From contig CM034238.1 in the NCBI GenBank assembly GCA_019916065.1, forward strand, positions 26,523,246 through 26,587,245: 64,000 nucleotides of DNA. The letters run 5' to 3'. The position numbers and the translations under genes are program-made. The stretch's first letter is position 1; every line of letters starts with the position of its first letter. Below the pieces are notes generated by a model. That model had not been told where the DNA came from. It saw nothing but the letters and a program-made list of their open reading frames with translations, and ran no database searches. This stretch comes from Vitellaria paradoxa. Lineage: Eukaryota > Streptophyta > Magnoliopsida > Ericales > Sapotaceae. Below, in pieces: positions 62,558 through 64,000 of the stretch.

Positions 62558-63529
62558 AGGGTTAATTGCGCTGACACCCCTTTAATTGTATCACATTTTC
62601 AATTTACCCTTTCATCCATTAATCATAACACTTTGACCCTCTCATCTATTTAAAAGGGTTTTGTTTAAAGACCATTTTGTTTAAATACCGTTAAACAAGT
62701 TCGTTAACTTTTTATTTATTAGATATTCCTCAATTATCTCAATTTGTTTTTAATGTGATCATTACTCACATATATTCAAATTTGAAGCTTATGACTGAAT
62801 ATTTGCATGGATTAGGTCAGATAAATTATTCTATTTTCTATTATAAATTAAATAAATCTAATTTTTTTTATCCCAAAAAAAAAGCCAACTTGAATCCAAT
62901 TTTGATAAAGAATCTAACCAAATCAATTCTTGAAGCTTAATAATAAATATATTTATTTTTATTCTATATTTATTTTATATATATGTTTATTTAGTTTTAA
63001 TAATAAAAAATAGAAAATGTATCCTCATTAGTTTAAAATTTTATGCCAAATTTAAATTAAAAAAGAACTAAACTAAATAAAAATGTTGTAAGGTTAAAAA
63101 CCCACAATTATTATGTTTGATTTGAATATTTTTATTTTCACTTGGTTTTGCTCACCTTGTTTCATTATGCCAAAAACAAAAATAGTATATATATAATTTA
63201 TTTTTGTTTTTGGGTCGAGATTTTTTTGGATGGGATAAGAAAAAAATTCAATTTATTTAATGTATAACAGAAAATTGAATGATTTTTCTTACCTAACCTA
63301 TGCAAACATCTAGTAATAGATTCTAGATCTAAATATGTGAGTAACAATCACATTAAAAACAGATTGAGATAATTAAAGAATAATAAATAAATAAAAACTT
63401 AATGGACTTTTTAACAGTTTACAAACAGAACCCTTCTAAATAAATGAGGGGACCAAATTATTAGGGTGAATAGATAAATGGGTAAATTAAAAATAAGGTA
63501 TAATTAAAGGGGTGTTAGTGTAATTAAAC
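62558..63529. mobile_element. Non-autonomous Mutator-like element with 9-bp target duplication
   Basis: A perfect 9-bp direct repeat, TTATATTTT, flanks it (62549-62557 and 63530-63538). The ends are long imperfect inverted repeats of about 110 bp. The left starts AGGGTTAATTGCGCTGACAC; the right, reversed, reads GTTTAATTACACTAACACCC. Both continue through CCTTTAATT, ATTTACCC, CTCAT(C/T)TATTTA and AAGGGTT(T/C)TGTTT. A 9-bp duplication with long terminal repeats is characteristic of Mutator-like elements. The roughly 750-bp interior has no transposase. Confidence 0.82.
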
Positions 63530-63538
63530 TTATATTTT

Positions 63539-64000
63539 ATTTTACTAGTCTAAATCTAAGTTGCCGGATGACTCTGATTGGGACAGGATATTAATTTGTG
63601 ATTATAATATACATATATATATATATGCTTGTGTTATAGCTTGCGTTCCTGGAGTATGAGAATTGGGGCATGACACTGAAATTTGCCCAGAAATAAATTT
63701 TCCTTTATTTTGTTTTTTTAACTTTGTCAAATAAAACAATAACTTCTAATTTCATTTTCTTCACAGGCAATTGTCATTTTCTTGTTATTTTAACATTTAT
63801 TTATTTTCGTTACAACTCTTTCATGGAAGTAAATATTTTTTGTGAGAAAACAAAGCAATGACATATAAACTACTAGAAAATATGATAAAAATGATAAGAG
63901 ATGAATGCATGCTTCTCAGTTTTAAAAAAGTAACCCACAAAAGAATATTTTTTATTACATAATTGTCATGGTCACATGAATGTGATTTTAATCTTCAATA
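63539..64000. other. AT-rich end of window with an LTR-terminus-like word
   Basis: ATTGGGGCATGACA, ending at about 63676, resembles the TGTCA-type LTR ends seen at 22208 and 22295. It could be the outer edge of an LTR into which the solo LTR and the Mutator-like element inserted. A partner end was not found. Confidence 0.3.

Noticed and set aside
62209..62559. 116-codon hydrophobic frame
   Set aside because: Low-complexity AT-rich sequence with no recognisable family. It runs into the Mutator-like element's target site.

Overview
This is nuclear DNA from a flowering plant. The coding exons are short and split by AT-rich GT-AG introns. The intergenic DNA is very AT-rich and full of plant-type repeats: an Au-type SINE, MITEs, a Copia element primed by initiator tRNA-Met, Gypsy LTRs, a CACTA end and a Mutator-like element. 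The host genes belong to the plant-specific DUF674 family. The species cannot be named from the sequence.

Layout. All host genes lie on the minus strand and come from one family. In coordinate order: gene A (575-2310, intact), gene B (6044-8190, intact), a long repeat desert (about 8.9-28.2 kb), gene C (28247-29977, intact), fragment D (34847-35455, broken), a retrotransposon-rich stretch (35.5-43.0 kb), copy E (46859-48496, frameshifted by a 94-bp deletion), copy F (52668-54826, one in-frame TGA), then repeats to the end. A, C, D and E form one subtype; B and F form another. Three reading frames are intact and three copies are broken.

Organisation. Positions 1 to about 11,389 reappear in direct orientation at 46,285 to about 58,441. 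The duplicated unit is an A-type gene followed by a B-type gene with all flanks. Its first 3,981 bp look almost identical between copies, while the rest is visibly more diverged, so the two copies seem to have been re-homogenised locally. Gene C sits in a third, partial unit (about 24.75-32.5 kb) and D in a fourth. Presence or absence of individual transposons at matching sites gives a relative history of these units and supplies empty sites that define several insertions.

Mobile elements with exact ends: a 2,363-bp Copia-type element carrying only gag and protease (39723-42085, CAATG target duplication); an Au SINE with a 15-bp duplication, present in two copies; a 157-bp TAA-flanked MITE at 32617-32773; a Mutator-like element with a 9-bp duplication at 62558-63529; and a probable 2.3-kb solo Gypsy LTR at 59629-61914. 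A decayed Gypsy-type element abuts fragment D, and CACTA-type right ends occur at 22753 and 43006.

No metabolic pathway or operon-like cooperation is visible. The biological interest lies in an actively rearranging DUF674 array. All identities and alignments were judged by eye.
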